DNA from: an uncultured Clostridia bacterium
GTDB taxonomy: Bacteria > Bacillota > Clostridia > Christensenellales > Aristaeellaceae
Assembly (NCBI GenBank): GCA_947167215.1
Contig: CAMVHE010000002.1
Location: 1 to 64,000 of the forward strand
DNA length: 64,000 nt
Direction: 5' to 3'
In this document: one piece after another, positions 1 to 9,495 of the stretch
Layout of the letters: each line of letters opens with the position of its first letter
Position numbering within the stretch: the stretch's first letter is position 1
The notes under the pieces: generated by a model
What the model was told of the DNA's origin: nothing
The model's input: the letters and a program-made list of their open reading frames with translations, nothing else
Database searches by the model: none
Position numbers and translations under genes: made by a program

Positions 1-56
1 GTCCCAGGAAAAATGCGAGTACTGTCCTATAGTCCGGAAAATTGGGAAAGTATTAA

Positions 57-1194
57 TACAATATTGTTGATACGTGGTTTGTGGCACAGCTGGGAACACA
101 GGCAACCGCTGCTGTGGGGATCAGTTTTGCAATCATGGAGCTGATAAGCGCTCTGGGTTTTCTGTTTGGTACCGGCGGAGGTACGCGCATAGGACTGCTG
201 CTGGGGGTAAAGGACCGGGAAGAAGCTTCGGTTGTAGGATCGACTGCAGGCTTCTGTGCGGTGATGATTTCCTGCCTGCTGGCGGCTGCCGGGCTGGTGT
301 TTCTTTCCCCGCTGATGCGTCTGCTGGGCAGTTCTTCCACGATTCAGCCCTATGCCGAGGCATATGGGCGGTTTATGCTCCTGGGATTCCCTGCCATGTG
401 TCTGGCCATTGTATTGTCGACCTTCCTCCGAAGTGAAGGAAAAAACAGACTGTCCATGATCGGCATGGGGTGCGGAGGTGTGCTCAATATGCTGCTGGAT
501 CCGCTGCTGATATTTGGGTTCGGCATGGGGATAACCGGTGCATGCGCTTGCAACTTTTCTGAGCCAGCTTGTCAGCCTGGCCGTTCTGCTTTTTTTCTTT
601 CTTTCCGGCCGCACGGAAACGAAGCTGCGGCTGTCGTCCATCCGGGTATCCGTTCCCCTTCTCTGCAGCGTTGTGCGGACAGGACTGCCTTCGCTTTGCC
701 GCCATGGTGCAGGAACACTGTCTTCCGCATGCCTGAACATTGCCGCCGGAATGTATGGAGGCGACGCGCTGATTGCGGCTTTTTCCATTGTATCGAAGGT
801 CACGGCCTTTATCCTGGCGCTGATCAAGGGACTCTTTCAGGGAGCGCAGAGCGTTTATTCCTATAATAAAGGAGCAGGCAGGGACGACCGGATCAGGGAA
901 GCCTATGCTTTTACCCTCCGGGTAAACACGCTGATGGTGCTGCTGATTTTTGTTCTGATCTGGTTTCTCGCGCCTTTTATCGTCGGGCTTTTTTCAGCGA
1001 TGGACAGAGAAACATTTCTCTTTGGAGTAGAGGCGCTGCGCTTCCATGTGGCGGGACTGCTTTTCATGCCCTACGGTTTTTCCATGAATATTCTGCTGCA
1101 GGCAGTTGGCGAATCGGACAAATCCACCTTTCTGGCATCTTTGCCGCAGGGAATTGTCTGCCTTGCCTGCAATGTACTCAGCTTCTTCCTGGGC
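57..1194 (+). pseudogene. MATE family efflux transporter, frameshifted and truncated
   Basis: Remains of a cation-coupled multidrug antiporter of the MATE family, a 12-helix inner-membrane protein. Reading starts at YNIVDTWFVAQLGTQAT, which matches the conserved segment after MATE helix 1, but the codon at 54-56 is TAA; dropping one A near 55 would extend the frame through IGKVL. A second shift lies at 543: removal of that T turns nonsense into GAALATFLSQLVSL, the expected MATE sequence. The frame then continues through QSVYSYNKGAGR and VGESDKSTFLASLPQG to FFLG at 1194, where the last helices are missing and TRAP permease sequence begins. Each shift is one extra base, so sequencing error is as likely as true decay. 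The N-terminus is also missing or unreadable. Confidence 0.75.
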
Positions 1195-1977
1195 CATGGC
1201 ACCAAAGATACCTGGAACAATATCGTCAACGGCATTCAGGGTGGCAATTTTGCCGGCCTGAAGCAGCTCTGGAAGAGCATGATGGCCGGTGCCAAGTCTG
1301 CTGCTGAAATCGCAATTCCTACAGCTGCCTGCGGTATCATCATTGATGTAATGACGGAACAGACTTCTCTGGCTACCAATCTGTCCGGAGTAATCGCCGG
1401 TCTTGGCATGAGCAACCTCTTCTTTGCCCTGCTGATTGGCATGATCGGATGCATGCTGTTGGGTATGGCACTGCCCACGGTGGCGGCCTACCTGGTAGGT
1501 GTCACCCTGTTTGTTCCCACACTGCGCTCCCTGGGCATCCAGCCGCTTGTTGCCAATATGTTCGTGTTCTACTATGGCATTATGGCGCAGATCACGCCTC
1601 CGGTGTGCGTTGCATCGTATACCGCAGCAGGCATTGCCGGCGCGGATGCCATGAAAACCGGCCTGCGCGGCATGATGTTTGCACTGGTGGGCTTCCTGGT
1701 TCCCTTTGTGTTTGTTTACAATCCTGCCATTCTGCTGCAGGGTACGCCCGTTGAGATTGTTATCGGTGCTGCACAGCTGCTGGTCGGTACGTATTTCCTG
1801 GCGCTGGCAGTGTCCGGCTACTTCAAGCGTGAGCTGACCTGGTGGATGAGGGCGATCTTCTTTGTGGTCGCACTGGGCTTCATTGATCCCAACTGGGTCA
1901 CTACCCTGGCCGCTCTGGCGGTGGGCGTTGCACTTGCCGGATGGATTATCCTGAGCACCAAAAAAGCGAAAAACTGA
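1195..1977 (+). pseudogene. TRAP transporter (TAXI type) permease, C-terminal fragment
   Basis: About 260 residues that match the C-terminal third of fused 4TM/12TM TRAP permeases, which take up organic acids with a periplasmic-type TAXI binding protein. Typical landmarks are GMALPTVAAYLV and ITPPVCVASYTAAGIAGAD, followed by the terminal helices ending in ILSTKKAKN. The fragment has no start of its own: it is joined in frame to the MATE remnant, giving one 479-residue reading frame from 538 (GTG). A full TRAP protein of this class has roughly 650 residues, and no binding-protein gene is present, so this cannot be a complete transporter. A rho-independent terminator follows directly, as expected for the last gene of a TRAP operon. 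Either the window start is a misjoined contig or a deletion fused two loci. Confidence 0.75.
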
Positions 1978-1992
1978 TATTGCAGATTTTCA

Positions 1993-2021
1993 CCTCCTGG
2001 TAATATGCCAGGAGGTTTTTT
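1993..2021 (+). terminator. Rho-independent terminator after the TRAP fragment
   Basis: Perfect 8-bp stem CCTCCTGG / CCAGGAGG with a 7-base loop, followed by six T. It lies 15 bases after the stop codon. Confidence 0.9.
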
Positions 2022-2127
2022 GTTTCATTATTTTCTGCCGGACAACTTTGGAAGAAGGGAATCTTTTCATGAGATTTTTGGAAAAATGGAAATGAAAGGA
2101 GAAAGAAAAATAAGAAATTGAATAATT

Positions 2128-2163
2128 CGATATATTTTCGTAAGAAAAAAAAGGCGATATACT
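2128..2163 (+). promoter_or_regulatory. Promoter of the sugar ABC operon with a CGATATATT box
   Basis: A -10 hexamer TATACT (2158-2163) is preceded after 17 bases by a poor -35 (TTTTCG, 2135-2140). The word CGATATATT at 2128-2136 overlaps the -35. The same word lies at the same distance (30 bases) from the -10 in front of the isomerase operon at 11449. A weak -35 overlapped by a conserved box is what an activator-dependent promoter looks like; the obvious candidate activator is the AraC-type response regulator at 6030. The link to that protein is inference. Confidence 0.55.
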
Positions 2164-2228
2164 GACTGCATCAAAGAAGTCCGGGACGGAAGGGCTTCTT
2201 GTAGTTATTACGACAAGGAGGTATTCTT

Positions 2229-3494
2229 ATGAAAAAACTGGTAACTCTGTTGTTGGCGCTTGCAATGCTGGCTTCCCTGTGGAGTTTCGCCTGCGCGGAA
2301 GAGGAGATCACGCTCACTGTTTTCCACTACATGGCACAGGACGCAAAACAGGCAGGTCTTGCGGCAATTGAGGATGCCTACACGGCGCTTCATCCCAATG
2401 TCAAGTTCTCAAACATCTACTACAACCAAGGAACAGACTACTTCCCGCAGCTGTCTACAGCATTGTCTTCCGGCGAACAGCCCAATATCATCATGGGCAA
2501 TCCGGGACTGTATCCGGACCTGGTCGCGGAAGGCTTCGTCATGGACCTGACCGACAATGAGACCATCAAGGCGATGAACCTGCCGGCAGGCGACCTGGGC
2601 GACGTGTCAGCGAATGGCCGCATTTATGGCTTCCCGATTGACTTCAAGACCTGGGGCATTTTCTACAACACGAAGATCTTTGAAGAGAACGGACTTGAGG
2701 TGCCGAAGACCCTCACGGAGCTGAATGCCCTGCAGGACAAGCTTGTAGAACTTGGCATTGATCCCTATGTCCATTCTTTCAATGATGCGGTTTACGGCGA
2801 CATCGAATGGCGCAATACCTTCTGGACCCGTGCAGTCGCTGCCGGTGATACAGACATCTTTGAGCGTCTGATGAACGGCGATGCGAAGTGGGTTGATCTT
2901 CCCTATGCAGCAGAAGCTCTTGAAAATATTGCTGCCAGGCTGTCCCATCCCCGTGCAGATGCAATGTCCAATACGCAGGACATGGCTCTGGAAGTTTTCT
3001 GCTCCGGCGGTGCAGCAATGCGGTATGATGGATCCTGGAATATCGGCTCCATGCTGAACAAGAATCCTGCGTTCGAAATCGGATTCTTCCTCGTTCCGAT
3101 CGATGATGAAGGTTCTGCAAAGCTGAATGTTCAGGTTGACCAGAGCTTCATGGTGAACCCGCAGGCGGAGAATGCAGAAGTTGCACTGGACTTCATGGAG
3201 TACTGGCTGAGCCAGGGCGTTGCCTGGTCCGAAATCTCCCAGATGCCTCTGAACACCGGTGTTGTTTCAGACAACCTGCTGCCCATGGTAAAGACACTGG
3301 CAGAAATGAAGAAGTCCGGGGATATTGCCCATTATGGTGCTTTCACGAAGCCTTTCACCTCTGCTTATACGACGGCACTGCGCTCTGAGCTCACTTCCTA
3401 TGTGGAGAGCTGCATTACCGGCGGCGGCATGACCGTGACCCAGGCCCTCGAGAATCTGGACAGCGCATTTGAGGATGTCCGTGCTCTTAACTGA
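2229..3494 (+). CDS. Extracellular sugar-binding protein of an ABC importer
   Basis: Solute-binding protein (family 1, CUT1 systems), 421 residues, which captures a sugar or oligosaccharide outside the cell and delivers it to the two permeases encoded next. An N-terminal signal peptide (MKKLVTLLLALAMLASLWSF) is followed by ACAEEE; cleavage after ACA fits signal peptidase I, and the Cys could instead be lipidated although the lipobox is poor. The mature part has the family pattern: a first lobe with ALSSGEQPNIIMGNPG, then GFPIDFKTWGIFYNTKIF and a glycine- and aromatic-rich RYDGSWNIGSML. AAGGAGGT sits eight bases before the ATG. No ATPase gene accompanies the system; CUT1 importers of Bacillota often share one MsmK-type ATPase encoded elsewhere. 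Sugar specificity cannot be read. Confidence 0.93.
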   Translation: MKKLVTLLLALAMLASLWSFACAEEEITLTVFHYMAQDAKQAGLAAIEDAYTALHPNVKFSNIYYNQGTDYFPQLSTALSSGEQPNIIMGNPGLYPDLVAEGFVMDLTDNETIKAMNLPAGDLGDVSANGRIYGFPIDFKTWGIFYNTKIFEENGLEVPKTLTELNALQDKLVELGIDPYVHSFNDAVYGDIEWRNTFWTRAVAAGDTDIFERLMNGDAKWVDLPYAAEALENIAARLSHPRADAMSNTQDMALEVFCSGGAAMRYDGSWNIGSMLNKNPAFEIGFFLVPIDDEGSAKLNVQVDQSFMVNPQAENAEVALDFMEYWLSQGVAWSEISQMPLNTGVVSDNLLPMVKTLAEMKKSGDIAHYGAFTKPFTSAYTTALRSELTSYVESCITGGGMTVTQALENLDSAFEDVRALN

Positions 3495-3527
3495 CAGAAA
3501 CCCTTGAATCCGATGTGAACCCGTTAT

Positions 3528-3562
3528 GGGCCGCTCGTGTGCTTTGACGGGCGGCCCTTTTT
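3528..3562 (+). terminator. Stem-loop between binding protein and permeases
   Basis: GGGCCGCTCG pairs with CGGGCGGCCC (one G-T pair), followed by five T. Inside an ABC operon such a hairpin usually acts as a partial terminator or 3'-end stabiliser, so that the binding protein is made in excess over the permeases. Confidence 0.8.
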
Positions 3563-3646
3563 CCATCACGAGGAAACAGTTGTTTGAAACAGTAAGTAAG
3601 TTTTTATCCCGTATGAACGAACTGGCACCGGCAGGAGATGAAGAGA

Positions 3647-4537
3647 ATGAAAGATACAAAGAAGACCAGTAAGGGGAAAAAAACTCCTACAATCTACGCA
3701 ATCCGAGAGCATGGCGGAAATATCCTTTTTATGCTGCCGGCATTTATTCTGTTTGCCTTTGTGGAACTGGTTCCGTTCATACAGAGTATTCCCATTTCCT
3801 TTACGGATAAAAAGGCGATCTTTGCCAAGACCTGGAATTTTGTAGGACTTGAAAACTACATCAAGCTGCTGACCAATAAGACCTTTCGGCAGACGTTTCT
3901 CAATACGGCAAACTTTACGATTCTTTACATCATCGGTGCCAATGTGCTGGGACTGCTTTTTGCACTCCTGATCTGGCGCTCAGGGCGGTTCAACAATCTT
4001 ATCCGCACATTGCTCTTCATGCCGTTTACGGTATCGCTGGTTGCATCGACCAAAGTCTGGAGCTATGTTTATACGGATGTTCTGATGCCGCTGACGGGGA
4101 GTCCCAGCCCGCTCGGAATATCGGGGCAGGTGATTGCCGGGCTTGCGGTGATTGCCATCTGGAGGGATATGGGATACTGCATGCTGATCTATATCGCAGG
4201 TCTGCAGTCCATTTCCAGGGACTACTATGAGGCTGCGGACGTGGAAGGTGCAGGTTTCGCCACCAAGTTCTTCCGGATTACGATTCCCATGCTGATGCCG
4301 GCAATTACTTCCAATGTTACCCTGATCCTGGCATGGGGCCTGCGGTGCTTTGACTATTCCCAGATGGTCATTACGATGAAAGCCGCGAAAACGACCGCTG
4401 TCTTTGTATATGAGTATATCTTCGGAAATTCCCGTGCCGGTATCGGACAGGCAGCCGCGATAATACTGACTGCGGTACTGGTGGTTCTGACCAATGTAAT
4501 CACCACGATTCTTCGGAAGAGGGAGGTTGAACTATGA
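3647..4537 (+). CDS. Sugar ABC transporter permease (MalF type)
   Basis: Inner-membrane permease of a CUT1 sugar importer, 296 residues, six predicted membrane helices beginning near NILFMLPAFILFAFVELVPF. The cytoplasmic EAA loop that docks with the ATPase is visible as EAADVEGAGFATKFFRITIP. I chose the second ATG (3647) because AGGAG at 3633-3637 is nine bases upstream of it but touches the ATG at 3638. The stop overlaps the next start (ATGA), so the two permeases are translationally coupled and probably form a heterodimer. Confidence 0.93.
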   Translation: MKDTKKTSKGKKTPTIYAIREHGGNILFMLPAFILFAFVELVPFIQSIPISFTDKKAIFAKTWNFVGLENYIKLLTNKTFRQTFLNTANFTILYIIGANVLGLLFALLIWRSGRFNNLIRTLLFMPFTVSLVASTKVWSYVYTDVLMPLTGSPSPLGISGQVIAGLAVIAIWRDMGYCMLIYIAGLQSISRDYYEAADVEGAGFATKFFRITIPMLMPAITSNVTLILAWGLRCFDYSQMVITMKAAKTTAVFVYEYIFGNSRAGIGQAAAIILTAVLVVLTNVITTILRKREVEL

Positions 4538-5412
4538 TGGCAGACACCGTAAAGGAAAGAAAATATGTGATGAGCGCGTCTGCCAGAAAAGCAAAACGCC
4601 TGGACATAGTCAGAGCCGCCTTTCTGGTGATCGCTGTCCTTATTGTGCTGATTCCCTTTTATATCAGCTTCCTGTATTCCATCAAAACGCATTCGGATAT
4701 AAGCCTGAACAGACTGGCCTGGCCCAATCACCCGACGATCAACAACTATGTCCGGGTGATCCGGGAAAACAAATATGTGGCGATCGGATTCCGGAACAGT
4801 CTGCTGACAACCATTCCCACCGTGGTGATTCTGCTCTTTTCGACGTCCATGGCAGCATATGTGCTCGCCAGAAACCATGGACCATTTTATAAGATCATGT
4901 ATTCGATTTTTATCAGCGGTGTGCTGGTTCCCTTTCAGTGCATCATGCTGCCGCTGTACATGAATATTTATAATATGGGACTGGTCAGTACAAACCTGGG
5001 GTTCATTCTTGCCCGTTCCGGGCTGCAGGTATCCATCAGCGTGCTTGCCATTACGGGGTTTGTGAAAAGCATACCACGGGAGCTGGAACAGGCAGCATAC
5101 ATTGACGGATGCAGTAAATTCGGAACATTCTGGCGTATTGTTTTCCCGCTCATGACTCCGATCAATGTGACGCAGGGGGTACTGAATACGCTTTACGTGT
5201 GGAATGACTATTCCACTGCGGTGGTTCTTCTCCGGGAAGACAGCAGCAGAACGCTGCCGCTGGCCCAGATCATTTACTTTGGCGAAAATATGAGCGAACT
5301 TAACCTGGCCTTTGCTTTCTTCATGCTTGCCATGCTGCCCGTACTTATTCTGTACCTCTGTACACAGCGGTTCATTGTATCGGGAATCATGGCGGGAGCC
5401 GTTAAAGGATAA
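4534..5412 (+). CDS. Sugar ABC transporter permease (MalG type)
   Basis: Second permease of the CUT1 importer, 292 residues. Helices start at IVRAAFLVIAVLIVLIPFYI; the EAA-type loop is ELEQAAYIDGCSKFGTFWRI and the ending GAVKG is the typical MalG-family C-terminus. It partners the preceding permease, with which it overlaps by four bases. A second ATG three bases downstream (4537) is equally possible. A terminator follows at 5434, so the operon ends here and the two-component genes are transcribed separately. Confidence 0.93.
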   Translation: MMADTVKERKYVMSASARKAKRLDIVRAAFLVIAVLIVLIPFYISFLYSIKTHSDISLNRLAWPNHPTINNYVRVIRENKYVAIGFRNSLLTTIPTVVILLFSTSMAAYVLARNHGPFYKIMYSIFISGVLVPFQCIMLPLYMNIYNMGLVSTNLGFILARSGLQVSISVLAITGFVKSIPRELEQAAYIDGCSKFGTFWRIVFPLMTPINVTQGVLNTLYVWNDYSTAVVLLREDSSRTLPLAQIIYFGENMSELNLAFAFFMLAMLPVLILYLCTQRFIVSGIMAGAVKG

Positions 5413-5433
5413 AAATGGGAAAAGAATATCAGG

Positions 5434-5470
5434 CACGGTAAATCTGCAGGTTCGGGTTTACCGTGTTTTT
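5434..5470 (+). terminator. Terminator of the sugar ABC operon
   Basis: Perfect 9-bp stem CACGGTAAA / TTTACCGTG, 14-base loop, five T. Confidence 0.9.
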
Positions 5471-5585
5471 ATGCGGTTTTTCGATGACGGCGGGGGAATG
5501 TACCGGAAGGCTGGCAGAATGAACGGTCGAAGAAAAGAAAAAATCCCGGATATTTGCAGAAATTATATCGTAAATCTACAATTAT

Positions 5586-5614
5586 TTGACAGAATATGGT
5601 ATGATAGTTACTAA
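5586..5614 (+). promoter_or_regulatory. Promoter of the two-component genes
   Basis: TTGACA (5586-5591), 17-base spacer, TACTAA (5609-5614). A 9-base word on the minus strand at 5562-5570 (CGATATAAT) differs by one base from the CGATATATT boxes at 2128 and 11449, which would fit autoregulation, but it is a weak match. Confidence 0.55.
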
Positions 5615-6029
5615 GGGTTTTCAAAGTGAATACAAAAAACTGTGCTTTCCTACCGAATGGAATATTGCCGGGAAGCCCTTGGGTTTATCGGGAAGGCAAT
5701 TTCCTCCGGGCAGAGGCTTTCCGGGAATGGAAGGAAAACTGTGAATCAGTTCATCCCTGACCCTCTCCTGCTTTCGTCAGCGGAGGGAAGAAGAGAAAAG
5801 TCTCACCGGCTAAAACGCAGCAATGAAGCATACGGTACGAGTAAACGGCAGAACTCTCTGGGAGATGTATCCCGGGTTGATGCCTGTTCATCCGAAGACA
5901 CGAACGGAAAATAGCAGCCTGCAAAAATATAGGGCAGAACGGCAGAGACTGGCGAATGGCAGAAATGCAGGAAAGATGCGTTTTTCATCTGGCAGAACAG
6001 GAGACACCGGAAAGGCTGAGGAGGGCAAA
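5615..6029 (+). other. Long leader without a supported gene
   Basis: About 415 bases separate the promoter from the response-regulator start. An open frame continues upstream of that start and a 90-codon frame begins at 5642, but neither has a ribosome binding site or recognisable protein. The stretch 5667-5703 can fold: TTGCC / GGCAA closes an arm containing AAGCC / GGTTT. Related CCGGGAA and CGGGAAG words recur at 5671, 5689 and 5719. It may be a structured 5' leader; no known riboswitch class was recognised. Confidence 0.3.
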
Positions 6030-7550
6030 ATGAAGCTGAGCGTTGTGATAGTTGAAGATAATCCGCTGACGGTACGTTCTCTGGTACAGACCATGGACTG
6101 GAACTCGCTGAATTGTGAAGTGGCAGGAACCGCGATGGATGGAGAATCCGGAAAGAAGCTGATTCTTGAAACCCACCCGGATATTCTGCTGATGGACATC
6201 CGGATGCCGCAGTGCAGCGGGATAGACATGCTGGAGGCAGTGCGGGAAGAAATCCCGGACAGCAAGGCAATTATCATCACGGGCTATGACCACTTCCAGT
6301 ATGCCAGTAAAGCGATCAAACTCGGAGTGTTTGACTATCTTCTCAAGCCGATCCGCAATGATGAAGTGGCAGACTCCATCCGCAAGGCCAGGGCGGAAAT
6401 TGAACGCAGCAGAGTAGCCGCAGAGACAGAACTGCAGGAGGACACTTTCCGACGCCAGGCGCAGCTGCTGTCTCTGCTTACCAATCCTTCCCAGCGGGGA
6501 CAGGGAGTGCACCAGGTTCTGGAAGACCTTCATCTCCGCTTTGAGGCATATTACATCATGACCGTTCAGATCCGCGGAGAGGAAACTTTCAATCAGGGTA
6601 CGCTCAACCATCTGGAACGGATTATCGCCTCATGGAATCTGCATGCGGTGCCGGTTCTTCTTTATGATGCCATGGTTATTTTCGTGATGCGGGATACGCA
6701 GGATGAAGGCTGGAAAAGTGAAGCTGCTTCCCTGTCAGAGCGCGTTGCGGAGGAAATGGTGTCGCCGGTATGTATCGGTATCAGCAGCCAGGGAAGTTCC
6801 CTGCATGCGATTCGCCAGATATATCAGCAGGCACGGCAGGCAATGTGGGAAGCAAACCTGAGCCCGCAGCAGGGGACCATGATTACCTTCTTTGAGCCCA
6901 ATGATAAAAGATCCCATCCAAGCCCGCAGGTGGCGGAATTCAATCAGAGACTTGCGAGCCTGATTGAAAAAGCAGAACTCAGCGATGAATCGGCAAGAGA
7001 AGCAGCCAAAGAACTGATTGAACTCAGCGGACACCAGTACAGTCAGCTGCGTGCCATGATTGCGATGTATTCCCTGGCGCTTCGCAATAAATTCGGAGCG
7101 CCTTCCGATCTTCAGACGGATGCGGTCATGTATGAAAGCTGGTTTGTCACCAGTCCGGAAGAAACGGAAAAATGTCTGCTCAGAATGTGCGCGGCGCTGA
7201 GGAGCAATACCCGGGAACAGCAGTATTCGCTGCTGACCAGGAACACGCTTCAGTATATCAAACTTCATGCGGTGGAAGGACTTACCCTCGGGAGTGTGGC
7301 GGATGCGATGTTTGTCAGCAGCAATTACCTCTCGGCGCTGATCCGAAAAGAAACCGGCATCACTTTCCATGAGCATGTCCTGTATGCAAAAATGGCGGTT
7401 GCCAGGGGCATGCTTTCCGATCCGCGGATTCTGGTGGAAGAAGTGGCCAGGGCAGTTGGGTACAGCAATTATATTTCTTTTTACAATGCGTTTAAACGCG
7501 TGGAACACATGACTCCCACAGAATACCGCAACGGGAAGGTGAGAGCGTGA
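6030..7550 (+). CDS. AraC-type response regulator (YesN family)
   Basis: Cytoplasmic transcription factor of a two-component system, 506 residues. Residues 1-120 form a receiver domain with acidic pocket E9-D10, phospho-acceptor D56 in LLMDIRMP and the Lys of LLKPIR. A long middle section is followed by a C-terminal AraC double helix-turn-helix (VADAMFVSSNYLSALIRKET and VGYSNYISFYNAFKRVEHMT). The start at 6030 is chosen because GAGGAGG lies six bases upstream and the receiver begins at once; the open frame continues 69 codons further up without support. GTGA overlap links it to the kinase. YesN-type regulators commonly control neighbouring sugar importers, so the ABC operon and the divergent 9.5-22.6 kb genes are its likely targets (inference). 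Confidence 0.93.
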   Translation: MKLSVVIVEDNPLTVRSLVQTMDWNSLNCEVAGTAMDGESGKKLILETHPDILLMDIRMPQCSGIDMLEAVREEIPDSKAIIITGYDHFQYASKAIKLGVFDYLLKPIRNDEVADSIRKARAEIERSRVAAETELQEDTFRRQAQLLSLLTNPSQRGQGVHQVLEDLHLRFEAYYIMTVQIRGEETFNQGTLNHLERIIASWNLHAVPVLLYDAMVIFVMRDTQDEGWKSEAASLSERVAEEMVSPVCIGISSQGSSLHAIRQIYQQARQAMWEANLSPQQGTMITFFEPNDKRSHPSPQVAEFNQRLASLIEKAELSDESAREAAKELIELSGHQYSQLRAMIAMYSLALRNKFGAPSDLQTDAVMYESWFVTSPEETEKCLLRMCAALRSNTREQQYSLLTRNTLQYIKLHAVEGLTLGSVADAMFVSSNYLSALIRKETGITFHEHVLYAKMAVARGMLSDPRILVEEVARAVGYSNYISFYNAFKRVEHMTPTEYRNGKVRA

Positions 7551-9298
7551 AACAAAAAAGAAGGACCAGCTACCGCTTTAAGCTGTCGCTGGTCTTTGGT
7601 ATTTGCATTCTGTTTGTGACGGCAGTACTGACGCTTACCATGATTGCACAATCCTACCAGTACATGGAAAGCAATCTGAAATCGCACCTGGAACTGCTGA
7701 CGGAGCAGTCTCTCCTGAGCGTGGAGAGGGAAACCAGCGCCATCTCCCTGCAGTTCATTAACCAGCTTTCGGTGAAGAGAATTCCGAATTTGATGTTTGA
7801 AATGATGGAGGGAGAGAGCATCTCACTGATGCGAACCCGGGAAATCACGGAAGCGCTCAGCATGGTGATTACTGCCAGCAGCGGATATGACAGTGTCTAT
7901 ATCCGGGGGCTGAATGGTTTGTCCTTTGCGAATCCCTTTGCGGAAGATGCTTTCATCAAAACCGCATCAGAGCTGTTGGAAACGCATGGAGAAAAGACTT
8001 ACGGAACACCTGTCTGGGTGAGAACGGAGAATGGGGAACTGTACCTCATCCGGGATGTCTATCATCAGGATCCTTTCCGATTTGTGGGAAAAGCGGTTGC
8101 ACGCCTCCGGAATTCTTCCGTGGTCAGGCTGGGAGACGATAAGCTCAGCCGGCAGAGCACCCTGTTTTTCTTTCTGCACGACCAGCTGGTCATTGTCAGC
8201 GGGGTGAATGACACACTGGCGGAGAAGACGGCGATTGAAGTGAAAGAGGGCAAAGAAGCGCAACGAAGAGCTTTCATGATAGCTGAAAAGCGCCTTGGGA
8301 ACTGGGAAGCGGTTGGCCTGCTTCCGAACAGGGTAATGGCTGAAATGAGCCGGAACGTGCTGAGCGCGGGCCTCATGATCGGTGTGTTTGGCATGGTCCT
8401 GGGGATTGTGGTGATTTTTGTGGCTACCCACAGCATGACGCGGCAGATCAGCAACCTGGTAAAAACCACGGATGATGCGGCGGCCGGGCATATGAGTGCA
8501 CGCGTTTCCGTAACGAGCAATGACGAGATCGGCTATCTGGCAGACCGTTTCAATGCGATGATGGAAAGCAACCAGGAACTCATGGAACGGGTTGTCCAGG
8601 AGGAACGAAAGAAAGACAAGGCGGAATATGACGCCCTGGAGTACAAGTACCGGTCCCTGCAGTCACAGATCAATCCCCACTTTATCTACAACGCCATGGA
8701 GGTGGTCAATGCCATGGCAAAGCTCGCAGGACAGAAGGAAATTGGAGAGGTGGTTACGCATATTTCTTCCTTTTTCCGTCAGAATACGCATAATATGGAA
8801 AAACGCTTTATCACGGTAAGGCGGGAATTCAACAGTCTGGGAGAATATGCATATATTTTCAGACAGATTTACGGAAATGCACTGGAAACACCGTTTACCT
8901 GCCAGCCCGAGGTGGAGGACGCGCTTATTCCAACCATGATTTTACAGCCGCTGCTGGAAAATGCCCTGGTGCATGGTGTGAGGGCAGATCATGCAGTAGT
9001 CGCCATTGGTGCGCAGAAGTATGAGGAAAATCTGCAGATTACCGTAAAGGACAATGGGACAGGCATGAGTGAAAAACTGCTTTCAGAGATCATGGAAAAC
9101 CTCGACGGAGAAAACGGGGAAGGGAAAAAGCCGGCAAGCGGTGTGGGAATCCGCAACGTGAGAAACCGTCTGATGCTGATTTACCATAACAATGCAGGCT
9201 TTGAGATTGTGAGCGCGCCGGGAAAGGGAACGACGGTGTCGATTTCGATTCCGCTGGTGTATGCGGAGCAGGACCTTGTCCGTTATACCTATGCGTGA
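7547..9298 (+). CDS. Sensor histidine kinase (YesM family)
   Basis: Membrane sensor kinase, 583 residues, starting at a GTG that overlaps the regulator stop. Helix 1 is near residues 13-33 (LSLVFGICILFVTAVLTLTM), an extracellular sensing domain runs to about 265, helix 2 (SAGLMIGVFGMVLGIVVIFV) leads into a HAMP domain near 295-345. The phospho-accepting His is H378 in QINPHFIYNAMEVV, the His_kinase motif of the YesM/LytS class rather than the HisKA type. The ATPase domain follows, with LENALVHG and DNGTGMS. It should phosphorylate D56 of the partner regulator in response to an extracellular carbohydrate or a binding-protein complex. Confidence 0.93.
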   Translation: MKQKRRTSYRFKLSLVFGICILFVTAVLTLTMIAQSYQYMESNLKSHLELLTEQSLLSVERETSAISLQFINQLSVKRIPNLMFEMMEGESISLMRTREITEALSMVITASSGYDSVYIRGLNGLSFANPFAEDAFIKTASELLETHGEKTYGTPVWVRTENGELYLIRDVYHQDPFRFVGKAVARLRNSSVVRLGDDKLSRQSTLFFFLHDQLVIVSGVNDTLAEKTAIEVKEGKEAQRRAFMIAEKRLGNWEAVGLLPNRVMAEMSRNVLSAGLMIGVFGMVLGIVVIFVATHSMTRQISNLVKTTDDAAAGHMSARVSVTSNDEIGYLADRFNAMMESNQELMERVVQEERKKDKAEYDALEYKYRSLQSQINPHFIYNAMEVVNAMAKLAGQKEIGEVVTHISSFFRQNTHNMEKRFITVRREFNSLGEYAYIFRQIYGNALETPFTCQPEVEDALIPTMILQPLLENALVHGVRADHAVVAIGAQKYEENLQITVKDNGTGMSEKLLSEIMENLDGENGEGKKPASGVGIRNVRNRLMLIYHNNAGFEIVSAPGKGTTVSISIPLVYAEQDLVRYTYA

Positions 9299-9349
9299 GC
9301 ATGGAAGATGGGGAGAATGCCTGCCGGACCTTACAGCATGCCGGGAAAC

Positions 9350-9393
9350 AGAAAAAACGGCAGCCGGCTCCTGATGATCTGAGAACCGGCTGC
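9350..9393 (-). terminator. Terminator of the minus-strand ThuA/dehydrogenase operon
   Basis: GCAGCCGG at 9360-9367 pairs with CCGGCTGC at 9386-9393. On the minus strand the hairpin is followed by GTTTTTTC. It lies between the plus-strand kinase and the minus-strand operon and may serve both directions. Confidence 0.75.
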
Positions 9394-9495
9394 AGATAAT
9401 GCGAAATATCCATTTTGTCTGGGGACTGCAGTCCGAAAGCTGCAGCCCTCTTTTGGTTTTGCAGAGAGCCCTCCGGAGCAGGATGCTTCTCTGCT

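Noticed and set aside
1150-1240. Insertion sequence at the MATE-TRAP junction
   Set aside because: No inverted repeats, target duplication or transposase sequence are visible at the junction.
5642-5914. 90-codon open frame in the leader of the response regulator
   Set aside because: No ribosome binding site, no recognisable protein pattern, and it lies in a region better explained as a leader.
5823-6029. N-terminal extension of the response regulator
   Set aside because: The receiver domain starts right at 6030 behind GAGGAGG; the extension has no support.
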